A DNA stretch of 64,000 bases, taken from assembly GCF_014197245.1 (NCBI RefSeq), contig NZ_JACIFF010000005.1, positions 248,001 through 312,000 of the forward strand. The letters run 5' to 3'. The notes beneath the pieces were generated by a model. The model was not told the DNA's origin and ran no database searches. It saw only the letters and a list, made by a program, of their open reading frames with translations. The stretch's first letter is position 1; the number at the start of each line of letters is the position of its first letter. This DNA comes from Neolewinella aquimaris (GTDB lineage: Bacteria > Bacteroidota > Bacteroidia > Chitinophagales > Saprospiraceae). Position numbers and translations under genes: made by a program. Of the stretch, positions 1 through 9,145 are shown in pieces.

Positions 1-1343
1 CGTCCATCCTCTTCGAAGCGGCCATTACCGCCGCGGGTGCCGAGAAGTTTCTGGAGATCACCGGAGGTATGCTGACCCACTACGACGGCGACGGCGAGTT
101 GCGCTACGAGGTGTTCGAACCCAGCGAGGCCCTTGCCGGTGGCGAAGTGCTGAGTTTGGAGGAAAAATTCCTGGCCGGCGAGGGGCAAAACCTTACTCCG
201 GCCCGATTAGCGACCACGAAGTACAGCTACGATCACGTGGCCTCCCGGGTGAAGCACGACCTGGAACGGGCCGCCCGCCTGCTAAAGGTAGAAGGCTACT
301 GCCGCATCGATGCCTTCGTGCGGGTATTTGAGGACGGAAGGGTGGAGACCATCGTCATCGAGGTCAACAGCCTGCCCGGAATGACGCCCGCCACGGCCAT
401 TTTTCACCAGGCCGCCATTGCGGGTTACCAGCCCTATCAGTTCATCGCGGCGATCCTCGATTTTGCGAAAGAAAGACTGCGCCGGCGCTGGGCTTACGTA
501 CCGGAGGCTGCACCCACCGTGTTGGCTGCTTCCCCGACTTACACGGCACCTGCGGACCCGCCCGAACGATCCGCCGCCGCCCTCCTCTGGCTCAAAAACA
601 TCGGTGCCGCCCTGCTGTTGCTTACGGTCCTCTTCCTGCTGCTGAAAACGGGGCTCAACCTCTACACCAACCACGGGGAAAGCATGGTCATCCCCACCTT
701 CGAGGGAATGCAGATCGATGAGGCCCGACGGGTCGCGGAACAGGAGGGCTTGAATATCGACGTGACGATCGGCGCCTTCGATCCGGCAAAACCGGCCGGT
801 CTGGTTGTGCAACAACAACCCCGGGTAGGCAGTCGCGTAAAGAACAACCGCACGGTCTACCTTACCGTCCTCAGCGAAGACGCCCCCGACGTAGTGCTCC
901 CGAGTCTGGTGGGCAATTACGACTACAACCAGTACGTGCGTCTGCTGAAGGTGAAGAACATCAAGTACCGCGTTCGGGAACGGGAGTTTGACGCAAAGCA
1001 GGAAGACGGGACCATTCTGTACCTGTACTACGACGACCGCAAGATCACCGATGAGGACCTGCGCGAGGGCGTGAGGGTGCCGATGGGTAGCACGATCGAC
1101 TTCGTGATCACCCAGCGAAAGGGAGGAAAAGTGACGCTGCCCGATTACCGCTGCCAGCAGTACGGCACCGCGGAGTTTGCCATTACCGGCAGCCAACTGG
1201 TGATCGGCCGGGTGTCGGGAGATTTCACCGACCGCTACCAGGCCTACATCACCGGCACCGAACCGGTGGCGGGTACGGTACTGGAAACGGGAGCAAAGGT
1301 CAACCTGGTGCTGAGCGACACTCCACCGGATGGATGTGAGTAA
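1..1343 (+). CDS. D-alanine--D-alanine ligase (C-terminal part) fused to a membrane anchor and PASTA domains; 5' end outside the window
   Basis: The reading frame is open from the first bases, so the start lies upstream; about 446 residues are visible. The first 150 or so are the C-terminal part of an ATP-grasp ligase: EVNSLPGMTP (from base 360) is the metal-binding and substrate loop typical of D-Ala-D-Ala ligases, which make the terminal dipeptide of the peptidoglycan precursor. A Pro/Ala-rich linker and one hydrophobic segment (about bases 595-660) follow. The last 220 residues contain about three PASTA-like repeats, the first beginning VIPTFEGMQIDEAR, a domain known to bind uncrosslinked peptidoglycan or muropeptides. 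The inferred topology is a cytoplasmic ligase tethered to the inner membrane with periplasmic PASTA domains. Ligases of this family normally end after the ATP-grasp domain, so the tail is unusual. Confidence 0.85.
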   Translation, partial: SILFEAAITAAGAEKFLEITGGMLTHYDGDGELRYEVFEPSEALAGGEVLSLEEKFLAGEGQNLTPARLATTKYSYDHVASRVKHDLERAARLLKVEGYCRIDAFVRVFEDGRVETIVIEVNSLPGMTPATAIFHQAAIAGYQPYQFIAAILDFAKERLRRRWAYVPEAAPTVLAASPTYTAPADPPERSAAALLWLKNIGAALLLLTVLFLLLKTGLNLYTNHGESMVIPTFEGMQIDEARRVAEQEGLNIDVTIGAFDPAKPAGLVVQQQPRVGSRVKNNRTVYLTVLSEDAPDVVLPSLVGNYDYNQYVRLLKVKNIKYRVREREFDAKQEDGTILYLYYDDRKITDEDLREGVRVPMGSTIDFVITQRKGGKVTLPDYRCQQYGTAEFAITGSQLVIGRVSGDFTDRYQAYITGTEPVAGTVLETGAKVNLVLSDTPPDGCE

Positions 1344-1387
1344 TTAATGGACGCGGCCCTCGTTTGAACCTTGGCTAACAAACACCT

Positions 1388-3865
1388 ATGAAGTCTTACC
1401 TACTCCCCATCCTCCTACTGGTGGGCCTGCAGGGCCTTACCGCCCAGCGCATCGTGCCGCTGATGGAACAGCCGCAACTCCACGATCCGCACCGCAGCCC
1501 CGTAGTTTCCGCCCGGGCGGTCTGCGGCGAGCCCGACCTGGAGGGCATCGAACGAATTGTCGCCGGGGAGCAGGGAACCATCAAGATCGACCTGGATACC
1601 GTCGGCCTCGGAAGTGACCTGACCGACTACCGCTGCACCGGCTGCGCTACCGCCCGCTACGGCACGGCTACCCTGAGTGGCGACACGGTACTGTACACCC
1701 CAAACGCGGACGTACAGCAGGGGCTCGATACCCTGGGCCTGTACGTGTGTTCCCCCGGCGGTGTTTGTTCGGATACGGTACAGTTAGTCATACTAGTTCA
1801 GCGACCTGGCCGCACGATCGAACTGGGAAACCGGCTGATCCAGCCCGGCGCAAACGATACCGTTACCGTGCCTTTAGACGAGCTACCGGGAGGAGCGGTC
1901 TGCCGTACGATCGCCGGTTGCGCGGGGAACGACTACGGCGGACGGAGTCAGTTGAGCTACTTTACCCGGGCCTTCGGGCAGGGAAACAGCTTTGTGTACG
2001 AAGCGTCCAATTACGGGGGGACGGATGAAGTCTGCGTCAGGGTGTGCAACGAATACGGATTGTGCGACACGTACCGCACCAGCCTCACGGTCGACCGGCC
2101 TTCCGTAGAGCTGCCCTTTTTCGATGATTTCTCCTATGCAGGAGTGCGGCCGGAAGTAGCATTGTGGCAAGATGAGGACGTGCTGATCAACCGCAACTAC
2201 GGCGTCCTGCCCCCGTCGATCGGCGTGGCAACCTTCGACGCGATCGACTTTAACGGCCAGTCGTACACCGGCGGCAGCAACCGGGTGGCCCAGCCGCGGG
2301 ATTATCTTACCTCCAGTTCGGTAAACCTGGCGGGGAAGTCGGGTACGGTCCTGTCGTTTTACCTCCAGCCAAAGGGCCTCGGTAACCGGCCCGAGGTACA
2401 GGACAGCTTTTTGGTCCAGTTTCTCGATCCGAGCGGCGAGTGGAATACGGTATTTGCCGTGAGTGGACGTCCGACCACCGAATCCAATACCGTGATCAAC
2501 CCCTTCACGGGATACCTCATCGACGTAGCGACCGAGTACCAGTACGACGGTTTCCAGTTTCGCTTTCTGAACCTGAGTACGGAGTACGGGGCCGTGGACA
2601 ACTGGCACCTCGATTACGTAAAACTCAGCAATACCTCCACTTCCTTAATCACCCAGGACCTGGCTCTGGTCGAGGCACCCTTCCGGCTGGTAGCTCCGTA
2701 CACCAGTTTGCCGGTACGCCACCTGCAGGCCGCCGGGCAGGTGTTGCTTGCCGATTCGATCTACCTGAAGCTCTGGAACCACCGGGCGGACGTTACGCCG
2801 GTGACCGCATCGACTTACCGGGTGGAGAACCTTGGGGAGCCCGCATTTTCTTCGGAGGCCGGTTTGCTGCCTTCCAGTTACTTCGGTCAGGACAACGGCA
2901 TTGCCCCCGCCTCCGCCGAGGTGCGGCGGGCCACCTTCGAGCAACTGCCGACTTACCAGCAGATTCGCGCCTTTCTCTTCGGGCTCGATCCGGAAGAAGA
3001 CTACCGCCTGTTGACCACCTACGACCTTACCGTTGCCACCGAGGATGCCGCCTTCGCCCCGGGCATCGTGCGCAACAATCGCGCGAGCGAACTCACGGTG
3101 CTGGACGATTACTTTGCCTACGACGACGGGAGTGCGGAGGTAGCCATTGAGGGGCAGAGCGGTAACGTTATCGTGCAGCGGTACACGGCCTACGTCGCCG
3201 ATCAGCTTACCGGTATCCGCCTGCGCATTCCGCGGGGTCTGGGCGGGCTCGGCGATCAGAACATCAACTTCGTGGTCTACGGTGCCGGCGAGGAAGGGAT
3301 GCCGGGGGAGTTGCTGTACTCCACCGAGGCGCCGGTGCTCTACGCTGAGGATTACTACCGCGACTCCCTACAGGCGTTCACCAGTTATGCGCTGGAGGAG
3401 GCCGTAGAACTTGGTGTGGGAGATTTTTACGTGGGGTGGCGACAGCCCGTAGCCAATCGGTCGTTGCCGGTGGGATTCGACCGCAACAACCAGCCCGTCG
3501 GCGTACAGTTTTTCGATGCGGGGGCCGGCTGGCAGGAGCTGGGCGGGGCAACGCGGGGAGCCATCATGATCCGACCCCTACTGGCGGGGGCGGAGGTACG
3601 TCCCACCTCCACCGAGAAAATTGACGTCATCACACACATTTTTGACGTTTTCCCCAATCCGACCAGTGAAACACTGAACATTCGACCGCTGGAAACGGTA
3701 AATATTGCAGACCTCAGCTACCGCCTCTTTGCGGCCAGCGGACAACTGGTAAGGGCGGACAGAGGTTCGACAGTCGTAAATATGGCGACCCTTCTATCCG
3801 GCGTTTACCTGCTTGAGTGCCGAATCGGAGCACGCACTAGCCGTCATAAGATTGTCAGGCGTTAA
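1388..3865 (+). CDS. Secreted protein with a T9SS type A C-terminal sorting domain
   Basis: This 825-residue protein has a clear signal peptide (MKSYLLPILLLVGLQGLTAQ). Its last 80 residues form a type A sorting domain: a VFPNPTSETLNI motif, then an SGQLV segment, a GVYLLE strand and a basic end (KIVRR). Proteins with this tail are exported by the Por/type IX system and usually attached to the cell surface or released. The region in between is rich in Gly, Thr, Asp and aromatic residues, as in beta-sandwich proteins; residues about 40-230 hold paired cysteines and Ig-like strands, and about 240-410 resembles a jelly-roll lectin-like module. I recognise no catalytic motif. The start 44 bases after the preceding stop puts the signal peptide at the N terminus. 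Confidence 0.85.
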   Translation: MKSYLLPILLLVGLQGLTAQRIVPLMEQPQLHDPHRSPVVSARAVCGEPDLEGIERIVAGEQGTIKIDLDTVGLGSDLTDYRCTGCATARYGTATLSGDTVLYTPNADVQQGLDTLGLYVCSPGGVCSDTVQLVILVQRPGRTIELGNRLIQPGANDTVTVPLDELPGGAVCRTIAGCAGNDYGGRSQLSYFTRAFGQGNSFVYEASNYGGTDEVCVRVCNEYGLCDTYRTSLTVDRPSVELPFFDDFSYAGVRPEVALWQDEDVLINRNYGVLPPSIGVATFDAIDFNGQSYTGGSNRVAQPRDYLTSSSVNLAGKSGTVLSFYLQPKGLGNRPEVQDSFLVQFLDPSGEWNTVFAVSGRPTTESNTVINPFTGYLIDVATEYQYDGFQFRFLNLSTEYGAVDNWHLDYVKLSNTSTSLITQDLALVEAPFRLVAPYTSLPVRHLQAAGQVLLADSIYLKLWNHRADVTPVTASTYRVENLGEPAFSSEAGLLPSSYFGQDNGIAPASAEVRRATFEQLPTYQQIRAFLFGLDPEEDYRLLTTYDLTVATEDAAFAPGIVRNNRASELTVLDDYFAYDDGSAEVAIEGQSGNVIVQRYTAYVADQLTGIRLRIPRGLGGLGDQNINFVVYGAGEEGMPGELLYSTEAPVLYAEDYYRDSLQAFTSYALEEAVELGVGDFYVGWRQPVANRSLPVGFDRNNQPVGVQFFDAGAGWQELGGATRGAIMIRPLLAGAEVRPTSTEKIDVITHIFDVFPNPTSETLNIRPLETVNIADLSYRLFAASGQLVRADRGSTVVNMATLLSGVYLLECRIGARTSRHKIVRR

Positions 3866-3920
3866 TCTATTCCGGCGTCTTTGTTGTTGGATCACCCTTT
3901 AAGAAGTAACCAAACCGACA

Positions 3921-4214
3921 ATGGAAGCAACCATAGAGGAGCTAAAGAAAAGGGAGACCGAAGGGAAGCAGGATTACGTATTGCTCGATGTACGCGAAGA
4001 CTACGAGCGTGCGGAGTTTAACGTGGGTGGCATTCACGTGCCCCTTGGCCAACTAAGCATGTCAATGGACAAGCTTACGCCTTACCGCGACCAGGAGATC
4101 ATCGTCTACTGCCGCAGTGGCAAGCGTTCGGCGATGGCGCAGGAGTTGCTGCGTCAGTCCGGATTTAAGAACGTAAGGAACCTGGAAGGAGGAATGCTCG
4201 CCTACCAGGGCTGA
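3921..4214 (+). CDS. Single-domain rhodanese-like protein
   Basis: The 97 residues form one rhodanese domain: LLDVREDYE near the start, then the active-site loop YCRSGKRSA with the sulfur-accepting cysteine at about residue 65, and a C-terminal LEGGMLAY. Single-domain rhodaneses carry persulfide sulfur to acceptors such as cyanide, thioredoxin or tRNA-modification enzymes; the partner cannot be told from the sequence. No signal peptide is seen, so it should be cytoplasmic. It is convergent with the SPOR gene on the other strand, with only 12 bases between the stops and no obvious terminator. Confidence 0.9.
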   Translation: MEATIEELKKRETEGKQDYVLLDVREDYERAEFNVGGIHVPLGQLSMSMDKLTPYRDQEIIVYCRSGKRSAMAQELLRQSGFKNVRNLEGGMLAYQG

Positions 4215-4226
4215 ACCAACTTCCAG

Positions 4227-4733
4227 TTACCTTTTACGGTAAACCCGTGCTTCGAAACCGGCCGTGCGAACGCGCTCGGCCATCTGATTAGCTTCGGCGT
4301 AATCGTGCGACCGACCCACCAGTGCCACGGCGTAGGTACCCCGGTCGAATTTTGCCATTTCCGTCGCAGAAAATCCAGCTCTTTTGAGGTCGTTGACCCT
4401 AGCACGGGCGTTGATGACCTGACGGAAGGTTCCGGCGATGACCAGAAACCGGCCTTCCTCCGAGAATGCAGCATTTTCGGGGGATGAATTGGAGGAATCG
4501 GCTTCCGTGGCCGGAGAGAGTTCTTCAAACATGTGCTCGTCATCGGTTTCGCCGGCCGCTTGGATGTCATAGAAAGTCGCGGAATCCGTCCCGGATGCAT
4601 TTGGCTTTGCGCCTAAAGTGTTGGTATCTTGGGACTTCGTATCCCGCGTTGCAGTAAAGGCCTGAGAAATCAACAGAGCGAGGGCCAACAGGCAGACGAT
4701 CAGAATGACGGGAACGAGGATGGATGATTTCAT
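4227..4733 (-). CDS. SPOR-domain membrane protein
   Basis: The 168-residue protein starts with a short cytoplasmic end and one hydrophobic segment (residues about 5-25). An acidic Ser/Asp/Glu-rich linker follows, and the C-terminal 75 residues form a SPOR fold (FLVIAGTFRQVINARARVND, later YAVALVGRSHDYAEA). SPOR domains bind glycan strands lacking stem peptides, so the protein probably sits in the inner membrane and reaches peptidoglycan, perhaps at the division site. It is monocistronic and convergent with the rhodanese gene. Confidence 0.82.
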   Translation of the reverse strand: MKSSILVPVILIVCLLALALLISQAFTATRDTKSQDTNTLGAKPNASGTDSATFYDIQAAGETDDEHMFEELSPATEADSSNSSPENAAFSEEGRFLVIAGTFRQVINARARVNDLKRAGFSATEMAKFDRGTYAVALVGRSHDYAEANQMAERVRTAGFEARVYRKR

Positions 4734-4858
4734 CAGTAAGTGAGTTCAAAAGTTAGACATGAGCACTTACTCCTAAGGAAATAAGTACCCTCCCGGTTTA
4801 GGGAGGCGAAGTAAAGAATTTTGTCAAGTGTTTGCTTTTTGGAAAGACCGTTTTTAGA

Positions 4859-4889
4859 GGGAGTGCCGATTCGGCACTCCCTTTTTTTT
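4859..4889 (+). terminator. Rho-independent terminator
   Basis: A perfect 10-bp stem (GGGAGTGCCG / CGGCACTCCC, 4859-4868 and 4872-4881) with a 3-base loop is followed by eight T (4882-4889). It reads on the plus strand and ends 37 bases before the idi2 ATG. The nearest complete plus-strand gene is more than 600 bases upstream, so it may end readthrough or act as a leader attenuator for idi2. It also argues against a TTG start at 4888 for the downstream gene. Confidence 0.8.
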
Positions 4890-4926
4890 GGCTAAACCAT
4901 TCTTTTTGCCTTACGTTGGCTTGTGT

Positions 4927-5985
4927 ATGTCCGAACCCTCTCCCGTTCAGTTGCCCGGTGCGGTGTCCAACGACCCTACGGCCCCCGGCCGGAAGGAAGA
5001 CCACATCGAGTTGGCGTTTGATTCCCAGGTCGACCACGGTACCCTGGACGATCGTTTCGATTACGAACCCCTGCTGGCGGCGCATCCGGCCACCGGAAGC
5101 CTTCCCCCGATCAATTGGGGCGACCACACCATGCGTGCCCCCCTGTGGGTAAGCAGCATGACCGGCGGCACCGAAAAGGCATTCACCATCAACCACAACT
5201 TGGCCCGGGCAGTCGGGGAGTTCGGACTGGGCATGGGCCTGGGATCCTGCCGTAGCCTGCTGTACGACGACCACCGCTACCGCGACTTTAACGTGCGGCC
5301 CGTAGCCGGCTCCGGAGTACCCATCTTCGGCAACCTAGGTGCCGCCCAGGTACAACACCTGATCGATCAGGGACAGTTGGGCATGATACCCCAACTGATC
5401 GATGCGCTGGACCTCGACGGCCTCATCGTGCACGTCAATCCGCTTCAGGAATGGCTACAACCCGAAGGGGACCGGTTTACGGTTGCTCCCATCGTCACGA
5501 TCCGCACCCTCATCGAGGAGCTCCCGGAATTGCCCCTCATCGTCAAGGAAGTGGGGCAGGGGATGGGGCCGGCCAGCCTGCGCGCATTGCTGGAACTTCC
5601 GCTGCTCGCCCTCGACACGGCCGCCAACGGGGGGACGAACTTTAGCAAGCTGGAACTTTTCCGTTCGGATGACCTGGCCCGGTCAGCCTACGGCGGATTG
5701 GTGCGTGCGGGACATTCGGCCACCGAGATGGTCCGGCAGATCAATGGTCTCACCATGGACGACACCCTGACCGTACGGTGCCAGAACCTCATCGTCAGCG
5801 GTGGGGTGCAGGGGTTTCTCGACGGATACTACCTTACCGAAATTGCGACCTTGCCCGCCATCTACGGCCAGGCCTCGGCCTTTTTGCGGCACGCCCGGGA
5901 AGATTACGATAGCTTACACCGCTACGTTGCCAGTCAGATCCGGGGTCTCGAGCTCGCTAAAGCCTATCTTCACCCGCGGCGCTAA
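4927..5985 (+). CDS. fni: Type 2 isopentenyl-diphosphate delta-isomerase
   Basis: This FMN-dependent TIM-barrel enzyme interconverts isopentenyl and dimethylallyl diphosphate, and should be cytoplasmic. The protein is 352 residues, normal for the family. Diagnostic segments are RKEDHI near residue 22, SSMTGG, the NLGAAQV strand and AANGGTNFSKLE. I chose the ATG at 4927 because an in-frame TTG at 4888 lies inside the T-tract of a terminator and the family begins close to the RKxDH motif. HMG-CoA reductase follows 21 bases later, so the two probably form a mevalonate-pathway operon. Confidence 0.92.
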   Translation: MSEPSPVQLPGAVSNDPTAPGRKEDHIELAFDSQVDHGTLDDRFDYEPLLAAHPATGSLPPINWGDHTMRAPLWVSSMTGGTEKAFTINHNLARAVGEFGLGMGLGSCRSLLYDDHRYRDFNVRPVAGSGVPIFGNLGAAQVQHLIDQGQLGMIPQLIDALDLDGLIVHVNPLQEWLQPEGDRFTVAPIVTIRTLIEELPELPLIVKEVGQGMGPASLRALLELPLLALDTAANGGTNFSKLELFRSDDLARSAYGGLVRAGHSATEMVRQINGLTMDDTLTVRCQNLIVSGGVQGFLDGYYLTEIATLPAIYGQASAFLRHAREDYDSLHRYVASQIRGLELAKAYLHPRR

Positions 5986-6006
5986 ACACCATACACCTCC
6001 CACGCA

Positions 6007-7353
6007 GTGGCCGAGAAAATACAGAATAACGGACGGATCAACGGGTTCAGTAAGCTAGACAAGCGGCAGCGTCGGGAGTGGTTGCTCGAAAAGTTCCTGC
6101 CCGGTAGGACCCACGCCGAGTTCCGGCACTTTGAGGCGGCCAGCGAGGACTTGCAACAGGTTTTCGACAACTTCAGCGAGAACACGGTCGCCAGCTTTCC
6201 GCTTCCCTTCGGAGTGGCCCCCAACTTTTTGATCAACGGCACGGCATACGCCGTGCCCATGGTCACGGAAGAAAGCAGCGTGGTGGCCGCCGCCAGCAGT
6301 TCGGCCAAGTACTGGCTTACCCGCGGCGGTTTCCGGGCCGAGGTAGTGGCCACCGAAAAACTGGGGCAGCTTCACTTTCGCTGGGCCGGGCACCCCGATC
6401 GCCGGGCCGCCCTGCTTCCCGAGCTCGAAGCGCGACTGCACGGAGCTACCGCAGGCATTACCGACCGCATGGAAGCCCGGGGCGGCGGCGTACGTGGCAT
6501 CACCTGGAAGCACTTACCCAATGTCGATCCCCAGTGCTACCAGCTGCTCGTTCGCTTCGGAACCGGCGATAGCATGGGCGCCAACTTTATCAATACCGTC
6601 CTGGAAGCTTACGCCACCGAACTCGAAGTGTGGTCGGCCACCAGCACCGCCCTCCACGAAGCGGAGCGTGAGCTGGAAGTCATTATGGCCATCCTCAGCA
6701 ACCACACCCCCAACTGTGTGGTGAGGGCCGCGGTAAGCTGCCCGATCGAGGCGATGAATATACCCGGTTCGGGAGTGGATGCCGCGGACTTCGTGCGCCG
6801 GTTCCGACTGGCCGTTGCCATTGCCCATGAAGACACCCACCGGGCCGTCACCCACAACAAGGGCATCATGAACGGCATCGATGCCGTGGTACTGGCGACG
6901 GGCAACGACTTTCGGGCCGTGGAATCCGCCGCCCATGCCTTTGCCGCCGAAACCGGCCGCTACCGTTCGCTGAGCCGCTGCCGGATCGAAGATGAGGTCT
7001 TCCACTTCGAACTCACCGTCCCGTTGTCCCTCGGCACCGTCGGCGGCCTCACCCGCCTGCATCCCCTGGCCGATCTGGCCCTCGACATCCTCGGACGGCC
7101 CGGGGCGGAAGAGCTGATGTGCATCGCCGCAGCTACCGGGCTGGCCCAGAATTTCGCTGCCCTGCGCAGCCTCGTTACCACCGGCATACAACAGGGACAC
7201 ATGAAAATGCACCTGCAAAATATCCTCTCCAGCCTGCAGGCCAGTCCACCGGAACGCCGGCAAACCGCCGAGTTCTTCCGTGGACGTACCGTGAGCCACC
7301 ACGGTGTGCGGCAGTACCTGGATCGGTTGCGGGAAGGCGGGGTGGTGGGATAA
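6007..7353 (+). CDS. Hydroxymethylglutaryl-CoA reductase, class II
   Basis: The 448-residue enzyme reduces HMG-CoA to mevalonate, the committing step of isoprenoid synthesis (or the reverse in degradative enzymes). Class II features are the N-terminal FPLPFGVAPNFLINGTAY region, EESSVVAAASSSAKYW with the catalytic Glu, GDSMGANFINTVLE, and a GTVGGLTRLHPLA dinucleotide and catalytic segment, without the membrane anchor of class I. It starts at GTG (6007), because no ATG lies near the conserved N terminus. Pairing with idi2 suggests a biosynthetic role. A strong hairpin follows at 7361-7388. Confidence 0.92.
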   Translation: MAEKIQNNGRINGFSKLDKRQRREWLLEKFLPGRTHAEFRHFEAASEDLQQVFDNFSENTVASFPLPFGVAPNFLINGTAYAVPMVTEESSVVAAASSSAKYWLTRGGFRAEVVATEKLGQLHFRWAGHPDRRAALLPELEARLHGATAGITDRMEARGGGVRGITWKHLPNVDPQCYQLLVRFGTGDSMGANFINTVLEAYATELEVWSATSTALHEAERELEVIMAILSNHTPNCVVRAAVSCPIEAMNIPGSGVDAADFVRRFRLAVAIAHEDTHRAVTHNKGIMNGIDAVVLATGNDFRAVESAAHAFAAETGRYRSLSRCRIEDEVFHFELTVPLSLGTVGGLTRLHPLADLALDILGRPGAEELMCIAAATGLAQNFAALRSLVTTGIQQGHMKMHLQNILSSLQASPPERRQTAEFFRGRTVSHHGVRQYLDRLREGGVVG

Positions 7354-7360
7354 AAAGAGC

Positions 7361-7388
7361 GGGGGGACGCAAAACTTTGCGTCCCCCC
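7361..7388 (-). terminator. Terminator hairpin between HMG-CoA reductase and tRNA-Asn
   Basis: A long perfect inverted repeat (GGGGGGACGCAA / TTGCGTCCCCCC) is followed on the minus strand by GCTCTTTTT, so it terminates the tRNA transcript that ends at 7397. On the plus strand it lies 7 bases after the HMG-CoA reductase stop but has no T-run there, though it may still protect that mRNA end. Confidence 0.7.
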
Positions 7389-7396
7389 GGGAAATG

Positions 7397-7470
7397 CGCC
7401 TCAGAAAGGGCTCGAACCTTTGACCTACGGATTAACAGTCCGCCGCTCTAACCAACTGAGCTACTGAGGC
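7397..7470 (-). tRNA. tRNA-Asn (anticodon GTT)
   Basis: The 74-base cloverleaf reads GCCTCAG at the 5' end (from 7470) and CTGAGGC plus discriminator G at the 3' end. The D-arm is GCTCAGTTGGTTAGAGC, the anticodon loop CTGTTAATC gives GTT, and the T-arm contains GGTTCGAGCCC. CCA is not encoded. A consensus -7 box lies about 40 bases upstream and a terminator immediately downstream. Confidence 0.95.
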
Positions 7471-7510
7471 AGTGCGCACTAAACAACCACGGTGGCTGCC
7501 TAAGCGGACG

Positions 7511-7518
7511 CAAATTTA
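7511..7518 (-). promoter_or_regulatory. -7 promoter box for tRNA-Asn
   Basis: On the minus strand this reads TAAATTTG, an exact match to the Bacteroidota -7 consensus TAnnTTTG, 40 bases before the mature 5' end. A weaker plus-strand box (TATTTTGC / AATCTTTG, about 7530-7550) probably serves the kinase gene in the opposite direction. Confidence 0.5.
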
Positions 7519-7567
7519 CGCTGTCCCGCTTTATTTTGCAATCTTTGTCGCCCCAAAAAAATAAAAT

Positions 7568-8482
7568 ATGAGTCTGCTCGCAGTCGGAACCCTAGCCTAC
7601 GATGATGTCTATACCCCCTTCGGAGAGGTGAAACAGATCGAGGCGGGCAGTTGCACCTATATCGCCATGGCGGCAACCTACTTCGCGCAACCCGTGCAAC
7701 TGGTCTCCGTGATCGGCGGCGATTACAACGACGCGTTCCTGGCCGACCTCGAGCGGCGCGGTGCCGACCTGGAGGGCGTGGAGGTGATTCCCGACGGCAA
7801 ATCCTTCTACTGGGCCGGTCGCTACCACGACGATATGATGGGCCGCGACACCCTCGATACCCAGCTGAACGTACTGGCCGACTTCGATCCTAAAGTCCCG
7901 GAATCCTACCGCAACACCGACTACGTGATGCTCGGTAACCTGACCCCCTCCGTACAGTCGCGGGTCATCGACCAAATGGCCCACCGCCCTAAACTGATCG
8001 CGCTGGATACGATGAACTTCTGGATGGACGTCGCCCTCGACGACCTCAAAGAAGTGCTCAAGCGCATCGACGTCCTCATCATCAACGACGAGGAAGCCCG
8101 TCAACTCAGCGGCGAACTGAGTCTCCTCACCGCCGCGGCGAAGATCGTGGAAATGGGCCCTAAGATCCTCATCATCAAAAAAGGAGAGCACGGCGCCCTA
8201 CTATTCGAAGAGGACAAAGTCTTCTACGCCCCCGCCCTGCTGCTGGCCAAGGTCGTTGACCCAACCGGAGCCGGCGACACCTTCGCGGGCGGACTGGTCG
8301 GCTACCTGGCCGCCACCGACGACCTGAGCTTCGAAAACCTGAAGCGGGCCGTCATCTACGGATCGGCCATGGCCAGCTTCGTGGTGGAAGATTTCGGTAC
8401 CCGCCGGATGCAAAATCTGGACCGCGAGCAGATCGATGCCCGGGTCGCGCGCTTCGTCGAACTGATGAACGTGTCGCTCTAG
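7568..8482 (+). CDS. PfkB/ribokinase-family sugar or nucleoside kinase
   Basis: The 304-residue protein is a ribokinase-fold kinase. It has a Gly-rich N-terminal substrate region (VSVIGGDYND) and the C-terminal signature DPTGAGDTFAGG at residues 231-242, where the Asp of GAGD is the catalytic base and the loop forms the anion hole. The substrate cannot be read from the sequence. pnuC begins 6 bases after the stop, so the two are cotranscribed; the kinase may phosphorylate what PnuC imports (nicotinamide riboside or a related vitamin or nucleoside). That role is inferred only from adjacency, and such kinases also occur without pnuC. Confidence 0.85.
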   Translation: MSLLAVGTLAYDDVYTPFGEVKQIEAGSCTYIAMAATYFAQPVQLVSVIGGDYNDAFLADLERRGADLEGVEVIPDGKSFYWAGRYHDDMMGRDTLDTQLNVLADFDPKVPESYRNTDYVMLGNLTPSVQSRVIDQMAHRPKLIALDTMNFWMDVALDDLKEVLKRIDVLIINDEEARQLSGELSLLTAAAKIVEMGPKILIIKKGEHGALLFEEDKVFYAPALLLAKVVDPTGAGDTFAGGLVGYLAATDDLSFENLKRAVIYGSAMASFVVEDFGTRRMQNLDREQIDARVARFVELMNVSL

Positions 8483-8488
8483 ACCGGT

Positions 8489-9145
8489 ATGGAACAATTG
8501 CTCGGGCAGATCTACGCTACGGAGCTCGTCGAATGGATCGCAACCGGGACGGCCCTGATCTACGTATGGCTGGCCGCGCGCGACAACAACTGGTGCTGGT
8601 TCTTTGCGGCCGTGAGTGCGCTGTTGTGGGCTTACCAGTCGTTCATCGTTTACCGCCTGGTATCGGACGCCTTGCTACAGGGCTTTTACTTCGTAATGGC
8701 GGGAGTGGGGCTGTTTCGCTGGCACCGTTCCCGGGCAACCCGACCCGATCACCGGATGCTCGATGCCGTAGCCATTCAGCCGGCGTCCGAAACGGAAACC
8801 GCTATTTTCCAAATGAACTGGCGTGAGCACGCCGTCACCATCGGGCTGGGCCTTGTCGTGGGGCTGTTGTTAGGGTACGCGGTGGGAGCCATTGCAACCG
8901 CGACCCAGACCTACCTCGATGCGATCACGACCAGCTTCAGCATCATTGCCACCTTTCTGCTTATCTGGCGCCGGCTCGAGAACTGGCTCTACTGGATCGT
9001 GATCGACGCGGTGTACGTCTACATTTATCTCCGGTCGGGTGCGGTGCTCTTCGCCCTGCTGATGGTCCTGTACGTAGCGATGGCTATATATGGCTATTTC
9101 CAGTGGCGGTCATCCGTACACCGTAGCCACGAGGCTGCGCGCTGA
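8489..9145 (+). CDS. pnuC: PnuC-family vitamin/nucleoside transporter
   Basis: The 218-residue membrane protein has seven or eight hydrophobic segments and the PnuC pattern: NNWCWFFAAVSALLWAYQS in the first half and RRLENWLYWIVIDAVYVYIY in the second, each with conserved Asn and Trp residues. PnuC proteins are facilitators for nicotinamide riboside; close relatives carry thiamine (PnuT) or riboflavin (PnuX). The middle loop (about residues 85-110) is polar and longer than usual. The 6-base spacing from the PfkB kinase suggests transport coupled to phosphorylation trapping. The 3' end overlaps the 3' end of the convergent yjbQ gene by 36 bases. Confidence 0.85.
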   Translation: MEQLLGQIYATELVEWIATGTALIYVWLAARDNNWCWFFAAVSALLWAYQSFIVYRLVSDALLQGFYFVMAGVGLFRWHRSRATRPDHRMLDAVAIQPASETETAIFQMNWREHAVTIGLGLVVGLLLGYAVGAIATATQTYLDAITTSFSIIATFLLIWRRLENWLYWIVIDAVYVYIYLRSGAVLFALLMVLYVAMAIYGYFQWRSSVHRSHEAAR

